DNA of 7,297 bases, from positions 1 through 7,297 of the forward strand of contig CAKUXT010000103.1 of assembly GCA_934700375.1 (NCBI GenBank), in the 5' to 3' direction. Below are positions 1 through 5,556 of this stretch, in pieces (positions within the stretch are counted from its first letter, which is position 1; each line of letters opens with the position of its first letter). This DNA is from an uncultured Bacilli bacterium. Its GTDB lineage: Bacteria > Bacillota_I > Bacilli_A > RFN20 > CAG-288. The notes beneath the pieces are model-generated. The model was given only the letters and a program-made list of their open reading frames with translations, made no database searches and was not told the DNA's origin. The position numbers were made by a program, and so were the translations under genes.

Positions 1-940
1 CATCGACAGAGATGACTTTCTCGATATCGACATAACTTGATGAGAGCTTTGAGAAATCCGTGATATCGTTCTTTAAGAGAATGTGATTGTTGATGGCGCC
101 GCAGATGTAGTCGTATAACTCATCTCTTCTGTCTTTGATATCCTCATAGACTTTGCTGACGTTCTTTTTCAAAAACCTTCTTGCATAGTTATAGGGTTCT
201 GAAATTCTTGCCTTATAGCTGTGGAAAAGCATGAATGCGATATCGAAGAAAAAGACCGATAGCGGGAATAAAAACCAGATGTATGTCATGACTTTGCCGG
301 GATCCAGCACATAAAGGCAAGCCTGGAATTCCTCAAAGGGATAAAGCAGGATTGTAAATAAAGCAATGTGAAGAAGAACAAAGAAGATGCCTTCTACTGT
401 CTTCTTGATGATCTGCTTCTTGTTGTCTCCTGTCGAGAAAGCTCTGTTCTTGATGATGCTCATGGATTTTGTGACTAATCTATTCATGTCATTGAGGTAA
501 TAGTCAAGCTGATCGGATATCTCTTCCTTCTTTGTCTCTAAGGGAACGCTTTGATCCATGATCCATTCGTTGAGACTCTTTTCCTGGCCCTGAATATCGA
601 AGATGAGGTCACCGATCGTCGTGACATCACCGCTGTATCGCGGGTTGATAGCTAAGGGGTTGATGTAATATTCTGGAAAGGAGTTCAAAGCCAGATAGTT
701 CAATGTGTTTTCTAAAATGAACACATCTTTCAGAGTTTTCGCATCTTTATCCAAAGAGGCAAAAGTCTCACAGATCTGCTGTGCCTTTTCTCCGAGATGC
801 TTCTTTGCGCTCATGACATTGATGGAGACAACCTGATAGGTGCCGGAAGAGAGAAGTTTGTTTCGATACGCAAAAGCGTAGCTGGTGCAGTCCCAGCCGC
901 TCTCTTCCGCTAAGAAATAAAACTTGAGATAGTCTTCCAT
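1..940 (-). CDS. Unrecognised two-TM membrane protein, 3' end off the window
   Basis: The frame is open from an ATG at 938-940 to the left edge (313 codons, no stop), so the C-terminus is missing. The start is supported by GAGG six bases upstream (complement of 947-950), inside the end of the preceding gene, whose stop codon lies one base away; this implies translational coupling. The product begins MEDYLKFYFLAEESGW. Residues 1-180 are soluble, mixed and helical-looking, without a signal peptide. Two hydrophobic segments follow at about 183-201 and 217-240, then a charged region rich in Lys, Arg and Asp (about 242-313). This suggests a membrane-anchored protein with an N-terminal domain of about 180 residues and another domain after the hairpin. 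I recognise no family or catalytic motif. It is the third gene of the rluA-family operon; its partner is probably the small membrane protein just upstream. Confidence 0.85.
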   Translation of the reverse strand, partial: MEDYLKFYFLAEESGWDCTSYAFAYRNKLLSSGTYQVVSINVMSAKKHLGEKAQQICETFASLDKDAKTLKDVFILENTLNYLALNSFPEYYINPLAINPRYSGDVTTIGDLIFDIQGQEKSLNEWIMDQSVPLETKKEEISDQLDYYLNDMNRLVTKSMSIIKNRAFSTGDNKKQIIKKTVEGIFFVLLHIALFTILLYPFEEFQACLYVLDPGKVMTYIWFLFPLSVFFFDIAFMLFHSYKARISEPYNYARRFLKKNVSKVYEDIKDRRDELYDYICGAINNHILLKNDITDFSKLSSSYVDIEKVISVD

Positions 941-941
941 G

Positions 942-1457
942 CTATACCTCTATCTGATAAAGAAGGTTGAAAAAGAACGATAAGAAACCATCCGGGAAAG
1001 GAAGAATCTGTCTGATCTGCGCTAAAAATACGAAGGCGACACCATAGGTGGAAAGCATAAAGAAGATGATGTAGATGATTCTAGTGACGGTCTTGATCGG
1101 TTTATGGATGTTAGGGTTGCTTCCGATAAAGACAAACTTCAGCGGAATATAGAAGAGTACATAACATACAAAATAGAAGAAGAGATAAGTGAAAGAACAG
1201 GATAGATGAATGATTTCCTTATTGTTGAGTTCACTATGTCCCTCATATAACCAGTGCCACATGGGAAGGAATGCCTCTCCGATCTTTTCGTTCAGAGAAA
1301 GAAAAGGCAAGGAGAGATTGATGAAGAACAATAGAAGGATGAGAATGGCAGATGGAAAGGCGCATAAAAGATAAAACTGCAATCGGTTCTTGGATAGAAG
1401 CAGGGCAGAAATGAGGAAAACAGGGATAAGAATCAAAAGCAGAATCGAAAGGCTCAT
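942..1457 (-). CDS. Unrecognised small polytopic membrane protein (171 aa)
   Basis: I place the start at the ATG at 1455-1457, not at the longer in-frame ATG at 1548-1550. The longer version would overlap the end of the pseudouridine synthase gene by 92 bases and add a basic, non-conserved-looking tail. The chosen start has AAGGA (complement of 1467-1471) nine bases upstream and lies one base after the rluA-family stop. The 171-residue protein is very hydrophobic, with four likely membrane segments at about 2-22, 26-52, 84-111 and 124-146. A loop between the second and third carries MWHWLYEGHSE, and a short hydrophobic tail ends in QIEV. No transporter signature, catalytic motif or lipoprotein box is visible. 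Its stop is one base from the next gene's ATG, so the two membrane proteins are probably made in step and may interact. Function unknown. Confidence 0.8.
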   Translation of the reverse strand: MSLSILLLILIPVFLISALLLSKNRLQFYLLCAFPSAILILLLFFINLSLPFLSLNEKIGEAFLPMWHWLYEGHSELNNKEIIHLSCSFTYLFFYFVCYVLFYIPLKFVFIGSNPNIHKPIKTVTRIIYIIFFMLSTYGVAFVFLAQIRQILPFPDGFLSFFFNLLYQIEV

Positions 1458-1458
1458 G

Positions 1459-2433
1459 TTATTGAATCCTTGCAATCGAAGAAAGAATCTTCTGCTCCTT
1501 TTCAGGAAGAGAAGAGGTGAATTCTTTTCCGGAGAGATAAGATAAGACACCGTCGATCTTATCGAACTTGAAATAAGAGGCGTGAAGGAACTGGTTCTTC
1601 AGACCATATAGTTTTTCGAAATTCTCGTTGACTTTGAAGTCTCCGTATTTGTTGTCTCCGACGATAGGATGGCCGATGGCTGCAAAGTGGACGCGGAGCT
1701 GATGCGTTCTTCCTGTGAGAAGTTCAGCTTCGACAAGAGAGAATCCACAGGTATAGGACTTGATGCGGTGGAAACGGGTAAGAGCAGGCTTTGCGCCTTT
1801 CTGAATCGTTCCGACCTTGACCATCTTCTTATTGCTGTCCTTGATGAGCGGATAATTGATCTCTCCTCTTTCGGAGGTGGTTCCTCTGACTAAAAGGGTG
1901 TATCTCTTTTCAATCTGAGTGCGCTCTCTGAAAAGGGTGAGAAGTTCCTGAAGTGCAGGAAGGTTCTTTCCGAATATGACAATACCGGAAGTGTTTCTGT
2001 CTAATCGATGAGCAGGTGAAGGGATGAATCCGGTCAAGGAATCAGGATCCCACTCTCTTTTGTCTTTGAGATAGTTGAGAACCATGTTCTGCAAGGTGAT
2101 TCTTTTCTCTCCTTCATCGCCGTGGACAAGAAGGCCTTTCGGTTTATCGATGACAAGGATGTTGTCATCCTCATAGAGAATCGGAAAATCTGCTTTGACA
2201 GGTCTCAAAAGAGCTTCCTTGTGAAACTGGTTGAGAAGATCTTCTTTCAGATAGATGTCGACGACATCTCCTTCTTTCAGGATATAGTCGATGTTCGCTT
2301 TCTTTCCGTTGACCTTGACATCCTTCTGTCTGAACATCTTGTATAAAAAAGAAACAGGAGCGTCTTTGAGCATCCTTTTTAGGAATTTATCGATGCGTTG
2401 ATTGCAATCTTTATTGGTTATTGTGTAAATCAT
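1459..2433 (-). CDS. RluA-family (RluC/RluD-like) 23S rRNA/tRNA pseudouridine synthase
   Basis: The 324-residue protein has the full two-domain plan of the RluC/RluD group. An N-terminal S4 RNA-binding domain covers about residues 12-63 (QRIDKFLKRML, then VKVNGKKA). The catalytic domain runs from about residue 82 (LYEDDNILVIDKPKGLLVH). The family signature HRLDRNTSG at 142-150 contains the catalytic Asp145, and LLTGRTHQLRVHF (239-250) and GHPIVGDNKYGD (254-265) form the rest of the active-site core. Length is normal (RluC/RluD about 320). Such enzymes isomerise uridine to pseudouridine in structured RNA; whether the target here is 23S rRNA or tRNA cannot be read from sequence, as Bacillota carry several paralogues. 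The ATG has no Shine-Dalgarno, but starting at Met21 would cut into the S4 domain, so this start is firm. It is the first gene of a three-gene minus-strand operon. Confidence 0.95.
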   Translation of the reverse strand: MIYTITNKDCNQRIDKFLKRMLKDAPVSFLYKMFRQKDVKVNGKKANIDYILKEGDVVDIYLKEDLLNQFHKEALLRPVKADFPILYEDDNILVIDKPKGLLVHGDEGEKRITLQNMVLNYLKDKREWDPDSLTGFIPSPAHRLDRNTSGIVIFGKNLPALQELLTLFRERTQIEKRYTLLVRGTTSERGEINYPLIKDSNKKMVKVGTIQKGAKPALTRFHRIKSYTCGFSLVEAELLTGRTHQLRVHFAAIGHPIVGDNKYGDFKVNENFEKLYGLKNQFLHASYFKFDKIDGVLSYLSGKEFTSSLPEKEQKILSSIARIQ

Positions 2434-2439
2434 ACTAAA

Positions 2440-2467
2440 ATTATATCATTTTCAGCGTTAGTTTTAA
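2440..2467 (-). promoter_or_regulatory. Extended -10 promoter of the pseudouridine synthase operon, probably leaderless
   Basis: On the minus strand a perfect extended -10 element (TGA then TATAAT, complement of 2440-2448) stands only six bases before the ATG at 2433. A weak -35 (TTAAAA, complement of 2462-2467) lies 16 bases further up. The extended -10 compensates for the weak -35. Transcription should start at or within a base or two of the ATG, giving a leaderless mRNA; no purine-rich ribosome site exists between -10 and ATG. Confidence 0.7.
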
Positions 2468-2485
2468 GATATGAGATGATTTTTC

Positions 2486-2513
2486 TTGACAAAGGCTGAA
2501 AATTTTATAGAAT
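2486..2513 (+). promoter_or_regulatory. Promoter of tRNA-Ser
   Basis: A consensus -35 TTGACA (2486-2491) is followed after 16 bases by TAGAAT (2508-2513, 5/6 match). Initiation is expected near 2519-2521, giving a pre-tRNA leader of about 24 bases. The leader opens with a small potential hairpin, CCGT/ACGG around a UAAA loop (2522-2533). The -35 is 18 bases from the -35 of the divergent pseudouridine synthase promoter, so the two polymerases load back to back. Confidence 0.8.
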
Positions 2514-2543
2514 ATATCTTGCCGTTAAAACGGAACTGCAAAT

Positions 2544-2634
2544 GGAGCGATACTCAAGAGGCTGAAGAGGTGGGCTTGGAAAGCTCATAGACGGGTAAAA
2601 CCGTGCAAGAGTTCAAATCTCTTTCGCTCCGCCA
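2544..2634 (+). tRNA. trnS-GGA: tRNA-Ser, anticodon GGA
   Basis: The 91-base gene folds as a class II tRNA. The acceptor stem GGAGCGA/TCGCTCC pairs perfectly (7 bp). The D arm has stem CTC/GAG with GG in the loop. The anticodon stem is TGGGC/GCTCA (one G-U) around the loop TTGGAAA, with anticodon GGA at 2578-2580. A long variable arm has stem ACGG/CCGT, and the T arm is AAGAG/CTCTT around TTCAAAT. The discriminator is G and CCA is encoded (2632-2634). The long variable arm and the GGA anticodon identify a serine tRNA reading UCC and UCU. It is a single tRNA with its own promoter and terminator. Confidence 0.97.
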
Positions 2635-2645
2635 TCTAAAAAATT

Positions 2646-2671
2646 ACCTGGCAGAAATGTCAGGTTTTTTT
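2646..2671 (+). terminator. Intrinsic terminator of tRNA-Ser
   Basis: An 8-bp stem ACCTGGCA/TGTCAGGT (one G-U pair) closes a GAAA tetraloop and runs into seven T's (2665-2671). It begins 11 bases after the tRNA CCA end. An A-rich stretch just before it may extend the stem against the T tract. This insulates the downstream cls gene from tRNA transcription. Confidence 0.9.
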
Positions 2672-2717
2672 GTGCCTGAACACGAGTCCCAAAATCTTGA
2701 TTGAATAAGAGGTGCAA

Positions 2718-2741
2718 AATAGGGGTGCTTAGTCCTCTATT
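2718..2741. other. Inverted repeat in the tRNA-cls intergenic region
   Basis: The stretch 2672-2857 between the tRNA terminator and cls holds no gene I can support. It contains an 8-bp dyad, AATAGGGG (2718-2725) and CCTCTATT (2734-2741), with an 8-base loop and one G-U if transcribed. The left arm overlaps a near direct repeat, AGAGGTGC (2709-2715 region) and AGGGGTGC (2721-2728), so AGAGG further left could pair with CCTCT instead. There is no T tract, so it is not a standard terminator. An operator or part of a leader is possible. Confidence 0.3.
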
Positions 2742-2818
2742 GAAAGAAATCACTCACGTTTTCATTTTTTGATGTTCGTTTTAAAATCATCCTATATCTC
2801 TTATTTGTCATGATGAAA

Positions 2819-2824
2819 TATAAT
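2819..2824 (+). promoter_or_regulatory. Likely -10 element for the cls-bsh transcript
   Basis: A perfect TATAAT lies 33 bases upstream of the cls ATG, which would give a leader of about 27 bases carrying the AGGAG ribosome site (2846-2850). No good -35 is found 16-18 bases upstream and there is no TG extension, so the promoter may be weak, activator-dependent or use another sigma contact. It also argues against the longer in-frame ATG at 2810, which lies upstream of the predicted transcription start. Confidence 0.5.
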
Positions 2825-2857
2825 ATTGGAAAAGAATATGAAAATAGGAGACACGAG

Positions 2858-4420
2858 ATGAAAAAGAAAAATACCTTAGAAGGAAAAGCAAAGACAAGAA
2901 ATGGTGTACTTCGTCTCTGCTTTTGCCTGTTCTGTATCTTGTTGGAAGTCGTCGCCATTATACTTGTCGTCTTATGGCTCAATGACTATGCGGAATATCT
3001 GAATATTGCAACACGTATCTTAGCTGGTATCATCGCACTTATCCTCTATTCGACAGATAGGACATCGACGATGAAGATGCCCTGGGTCATTCTGATGCTT
3101 CTTTTCCCGATTATGGGCTTAGCCTTGTATCTTCTTATCGGTCTTAACGGAAGTACTTATAAGATGAAAAAGAGATATAAGAATATCGATGAAAAACTTC
3201 TTCCGCTTCTTCCTGAAAACAAAGATGTTCTACACGAGGTCAAGGAAACACTTCCGAAAGCAGGAAGTATTTCCTCCTATCTTGCAAACAATGCAAAATA
3301 TCCGGTTTATCAGAACACGGATATCACCTATTACGATGAAGCGATAAAAGGTTTAGAAGCCCAGCTTCTTGATCTTTCAAAAGCAGAGAAGTTCATTTTC
3401 ATGGAATATCATGCAATCGAAGACAACAAGGCATGGAAAAGAATTCAGGATGTATTGGTTGACCGTGTCAAAGCTGGAGTAGAAGTGAGAGTCTTCTATG
3501 ATGATATGGGTTCTATCGGTTTCATCAATACAGATTTTGTGAAGAAACTTCAACGCCTTGGAATAAAATGCAGAGTCTTCAATCCTTTCATGCCAGGCCT
3601 TAATGTCTTTTTGAACAACAGAGATCACCGCAAGATTACCGTCATCGATGGAAAGGTTGGATTCACTGGCGGATATAATCTTGCTAACGAATATTTCAAC
3701 TATACGCATCCTTACGGAGAATGGAAGGATACTGGTATCAGATTAGAAGGAGATGCTGTTCTCTCTTTGACTGTCACCTTCCTTGAAATGTGGAATGCGG
3801 CCAAAAAGAAAGAAGGAAACGATACGGACTTTTTACAGTATCTGATCAAGTCTGATTATCAATCAACACAGAAAGGCTATATTCAGCCCTATGCGGATGG
3901 TCCGATGAATGGAGAACAGGTTGGGGAAGAAGTCTATATCAGCATGGCAAACAAGGCGGAGAAATACTGCTATTTCATGACGCCTTATCTCATCATCACA
4001 GATGAGATGGCTCACGCTTTGTCTCTTGCTGCCAAAAGAGGAGTCGATGTCAGAATCATCACACCTGGCATACCGGATAAGAAGATGGTCTATCAGGTGA
4101 CAAGATCTTTCTATCATGAATTGGTGAAGAATGGTGTCAGAATCTATGAGTGGACACCAGGCTTCTGTCATGCCAAGATGAGTGTTGCTGATGACTGCAT
4201 GGCAACAATAGGAACAATCAATCTTGATTATCGAAGCCTTTATCATCATTTTGAAAACGGATGCTATATGGTCGACAATCCTGCTGTCTTGTCAATCAGA
4301 GAAGATTTAGAGAAGACAATGGGACAGTGTAGAGAAGTGAGTGAAAAATACAAGACGGGAAGAAGCGCATATCTAAGACTAGGACAGCTCTTTATGAGAT
4401 TGTTTGCCGGATTATTATAA
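2858..4420 (+). CDS. cls: Cardiolipin synthase, ClsA type (phospholipase D superfamily)
   Basis: Makes cardiolipin from two phosphatidylglycerols at the cytoplasmic membrane. With the start at ATG 2858 (AGGAG seven bases upstream; the in-frame ATGs at 2810/2813 precede the predicted transcription start) the protein has 520 residues, normal for the family. Hydrophobic segments lie at about 18-40, 48-64 and 75-97. The last two, joined by STDRTSTMKMPW and ending in LYLLIG, match the PLDc_N anchor of bacterial Cls. Both PLD HxKxxxxD motifs are intact: His257-Lys259-Asp264 (HRKITVID, followed by GFTGGYNLANEY) and His438-Lys440-Asp445 (HAKMSVAD, followed by IGTINLDYRS). The C-terminus is short and hydrophobic (LFMRLFAGLL). 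It is followed after 12 bases by the bile salt hydrolase gene, so the two are very likely co-transcribed. Bacillota often have several cls paralogues; which role this one has is not visible. Confidence 0.95.
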   Translation: MKKKNTLEGKAKTRNGVLRLCFCLFCILLEVVAIILVVLWLNDYAEYLNIATRILAGIIALILYSTDRTSTMKMPWVILMLLFPIMGLALYLLIGLNGSTYKMKKRYKNIDEKLLPLLPENKDVLHEVKETLPKAGSISSYLANNAKYPVYQNTDITYYDEAIKGLEAQLLDLSKAEKFIFMEYHAIEDNKAWKRIQDVLVDRVKAGVEVRVFYDDMGSIGFINTDFVKKLQRLGIKCRVFNPFMPGLNVFLNNRDHRKITVIDGKVGFTGGYNLANEYFNYTHPYGEWKDTGIRLEGDAVLSLTVTFLEMWNAAKKKEGNDTDFLQYLIKSDYQSTQKGYIQPYADGPMNGEQVGEEVYISMANKAEKYCYFMTPYLIITDEMAHALSLAAKRGVDVRIITPGIPDKKMVYQVTRSFYHELVKNGVRIYEWTPGFCHAKMSVADDCMATIGTINLDYRSLYHHFENGCYMVDNPAVLSIREDLEKTMGQCREVSEKYKTGRSAYLRLGQLFMRLFAGLL

Positions 4421-4432
4421 GGAGGAAACACG

Positions 4433-5413
4433 ATGTGTACTGCAGCGACTTATAAAACAAAAGACTTCTATTTTGGAAGAACGCTTGATTATGAGTTCTC
4501 CTATGGGGAAGAGATCACGATCACTCCAAGAAATCATCCCTTTGTTTTCAGACATTCAAAAGAACTGAAAAGTCATTACGCACTTATCGGTATGGCATAT
4601 GTCGAAAATGGTTTTCCTCTTTACTATGATGCCATCAATGAAAAGGGATTAGGGATGGCAGGCCTGAATTTTGTCTCCAACGCTTATTATCAGGATTATG
4701 ATGAGAAATCTGATAAAGTCCAAGTTGCCCAGTTTGAATTCATTCCTTATATCTTAAGTCAGTGTTCATCTGTGAAAGAGGTAAGAGAACTGCTTAAAAA
4801 GATGATCCTTGTAAATACACCCTATAGCGATAAGCTTCCTAGCGCACAGCTTCACTGGATTGTTGCAGACAAGGAAGAATGCATTGCCATCGAATCGATG
4901 AAAGACGGAATGCATGTTTATGATAATCCTGTCGGTGTGATGACAAACAATCCTCCTTTCCCGTTTCAGATGTTCGCCTTGAACAATTATCCATCCGTTT
5001 CAAGAAAACAGCCTGAGAATACCTTTGCGGATGTTCTTAAGCTGGATTCCTATTCCCGTGGAATGGGAGGCTTAGGGATTCCTGGAGACTTATCCAGCCA
5101 ATCCAGATTCGTGAAAGTCGCTTTCACAAAACTGAATTCCGTTTCCAAAGACGATGAGAAAGACAGCGTTTCTCAGTTCTTCCATATCCTAGGATCTGTC
5201 GATCAGCAAAGAGGTTGCTGTCTTGTAAGAGAAGGTGAGTATGAAATCACAATCTATACCTCCTGCTGCAATGCAACAAAAGGTATCTATTACTATACGA
5301 CCTACAACAATCATCAAATCACTGCTGTCGATATGCATAAGGAGAACTTAGATGGCGATTCTTTGATCCGCTATCCGTTGATTCAGAACGGTGAAGTCAG
5401 GCGGCAGAACTGA
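4433..5413 (+). CDS. bsh: Bile salt hydrolase (choloylglycine hydrolase, Ntn superfamily)
   Basis: Hydrolyses the amide bond of glycine- or taurine-conjugated bile acids in the cytoplasm. The 326-residue protein starts MCTA, so Met removal exposes the nucleophile Cys2, as in the Ntn hydrolases; no signal peptide is present. The other catalytic positions known from Clostridium perfringens CBAH-1 are all seen at a constant small offset: Arg16 and Asp19 in FGRTLDYE, Asn79 in GMAGLNF, Asn172 in GVMTNNP and Arg225 in SRFVKVAF. Asn79, where the Bacillus penicillin V acylase has Tyr, favours BSH over penicillin V acylase. The C-terminal part (TSCCNATKGIYYYTTY, then DMHKENLDGD) resembles CBAH-1 closely as I remember it. 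The ribosome site GGAGG (4421-4425) is strong and directly follows the cls stop. Substrate preference (glyco or tauro) cannot be judged; penicillin V or acyl-homoserine lactone cleavage is a less likely alternative. Confidence 0.92.
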   Translation: MCTAATYKTKDFYFGRTLDYEFSYGEEITITPRNHPFVFRHSKELKSHYALIGMAYVENGFPLYYDAINEKGLGMAGLNFVSNAYYQDYDEKSDKVQVAQFEFIPYILSQCSSVKEVRELLKKMILVNTPYSDKLPSAQLHWIVADKEECIAIESMKDGMHVYDNPVGVMTNNPPFPFQMFALNNYPSVSRKQPENTFADVLKLDSYSRGMGGLGIPGDLSSQSRFVKVAFTKLNSVSKDDEKDSVSQFFHILGSVDQQRGCCLVREGEYEITIYTSCCNATKGIYYYTTYNNHQITAVDMHKENLDGDSLIRYPLIQNGEVRRQN

Positions 5414-5437
5414 TGCTGTTCAACATTAAAAAAAGAT

Positions 5438-5499
5438 AAATGTCCTAAATATCCAAGAAAACATCATAAGCTTCAAAAATCGTATGCAAAATGTCTAAA
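5438..5499 (+). repeat. Pair of AAATGTC(C)TAAA direct repeats upstream of the HSDH promoter
   Basis: The A+T-rich spacer after bsh carries two near-identical units, AAATGTCCTAAA (5438-5449) and AAATGTCTAAA (5489-5499), whose starts are 51 bp apart, close to five helical turns. The second ends six bases before the -35 of the next gene. This geometry fits a DNA-binding protein, but short A-rich repeats in A+T-rich DNA arise by chance. I see no convincing bsh terminator in this spacer. Confidence 0.3.
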
Positions 5500-5504
5500 A
5501 TTAA

Positions 5505-5533
5505 GTGACAAAGCGCTTACAAAAGACTATAAT
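5505..5533 (+). promoter_or_regulatory. Promoter of the hydroxysteroid dehydrogenase gene
   Basis: GTGACA (5505-5510, 5/6 of the -35 consensus) is separated by exactly 17 bases from a perfect TATAAT (5528-5533). Start of transcription is expected near 5540, with a short leader of about 17 bases carrying AGAGGT (5542-5547), nine bases before the ATG. The A-rich DNA upstream could act as an UP element. It is the best protein-gene promoter in the window and indicates that this gene is expressed separately from cls-bsh. Confidence 0.8.
5508..5521 (+). promoter_or_regulatory. cre-like operator (possible CcpA site) within the promoter spacer
   Basis: ACAAAGCGCTTACA matches the Bacillota catabolite-responsive element consensus TGWAARCGYTWNCW at 12 of 14 positions, failing only at the first two bases. 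It includes the perfect palindrome AAGCGCTT (5511-5518). It lies between -35 and -10, where a bound repressor would block polymerase. This suggests carbon catabolite control, although another palindrome-binding regulator is possible. Confidence 0.45.
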
Positions 5534-5556
5534 CCTATTTTAGAGGTAACAAAAAT

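Noticed and set aside
1669..1893. 74-codon plus-strand open frame inside the pseudouridine synthase gene
   Set aside because: It lies wholly antisense to a gene with a clear family signature, has no ribosome site and no recognisable product.
2122..2346. 74-codon plus-strand open frame inside the pseudouridine synthase gene
   Set aside because: Antisense shadow of the S4 and early catalytic domain; no ribosome site or promoter.
2644..2845. CRISPR array, riboswitch or insertion sequence in the longest gene-free stretch
   Set aside because: No regularly spaced repeats, no long terminal inverted repeats or transposase, and no riboswitch core I can recognise; only the tRNA terminator, a dyad and promoter elements are visible.
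2810..2857. Longer cls N-terminus beginning at the ATGs at 2810 or 2813
   Set aside because: The TATAAT at 2819-2824 and the AGGAG at 2846-2850 both point to the ATG at 2858; the longer versions have no ribosome site and add a charged, non-family-like extension.
2737..2982. 81-codon minus-strand open frame across the cls promoter and start
   Set aside because: It overlaps the cls N-terminus and promoter antisense, and its Phe/Ser-rich content is what A-rich DNA gives on the opposite strand.
3377..4249. Two minus-strand open frames (3377-3709 and 3863-4249) within cls
   Set aside because: Both are antisense to conserved HKD-containing regions of cls and show no domain or ribosome site.
5414..5437. 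Possible bsh terminator around the TGTTCAACA dyad and A7 run
   Set aside because: The dyad has a one-base loop and is followed by A's rather than T's on the plus strand, so it cannot act as an intrinsic terminator for bsh.
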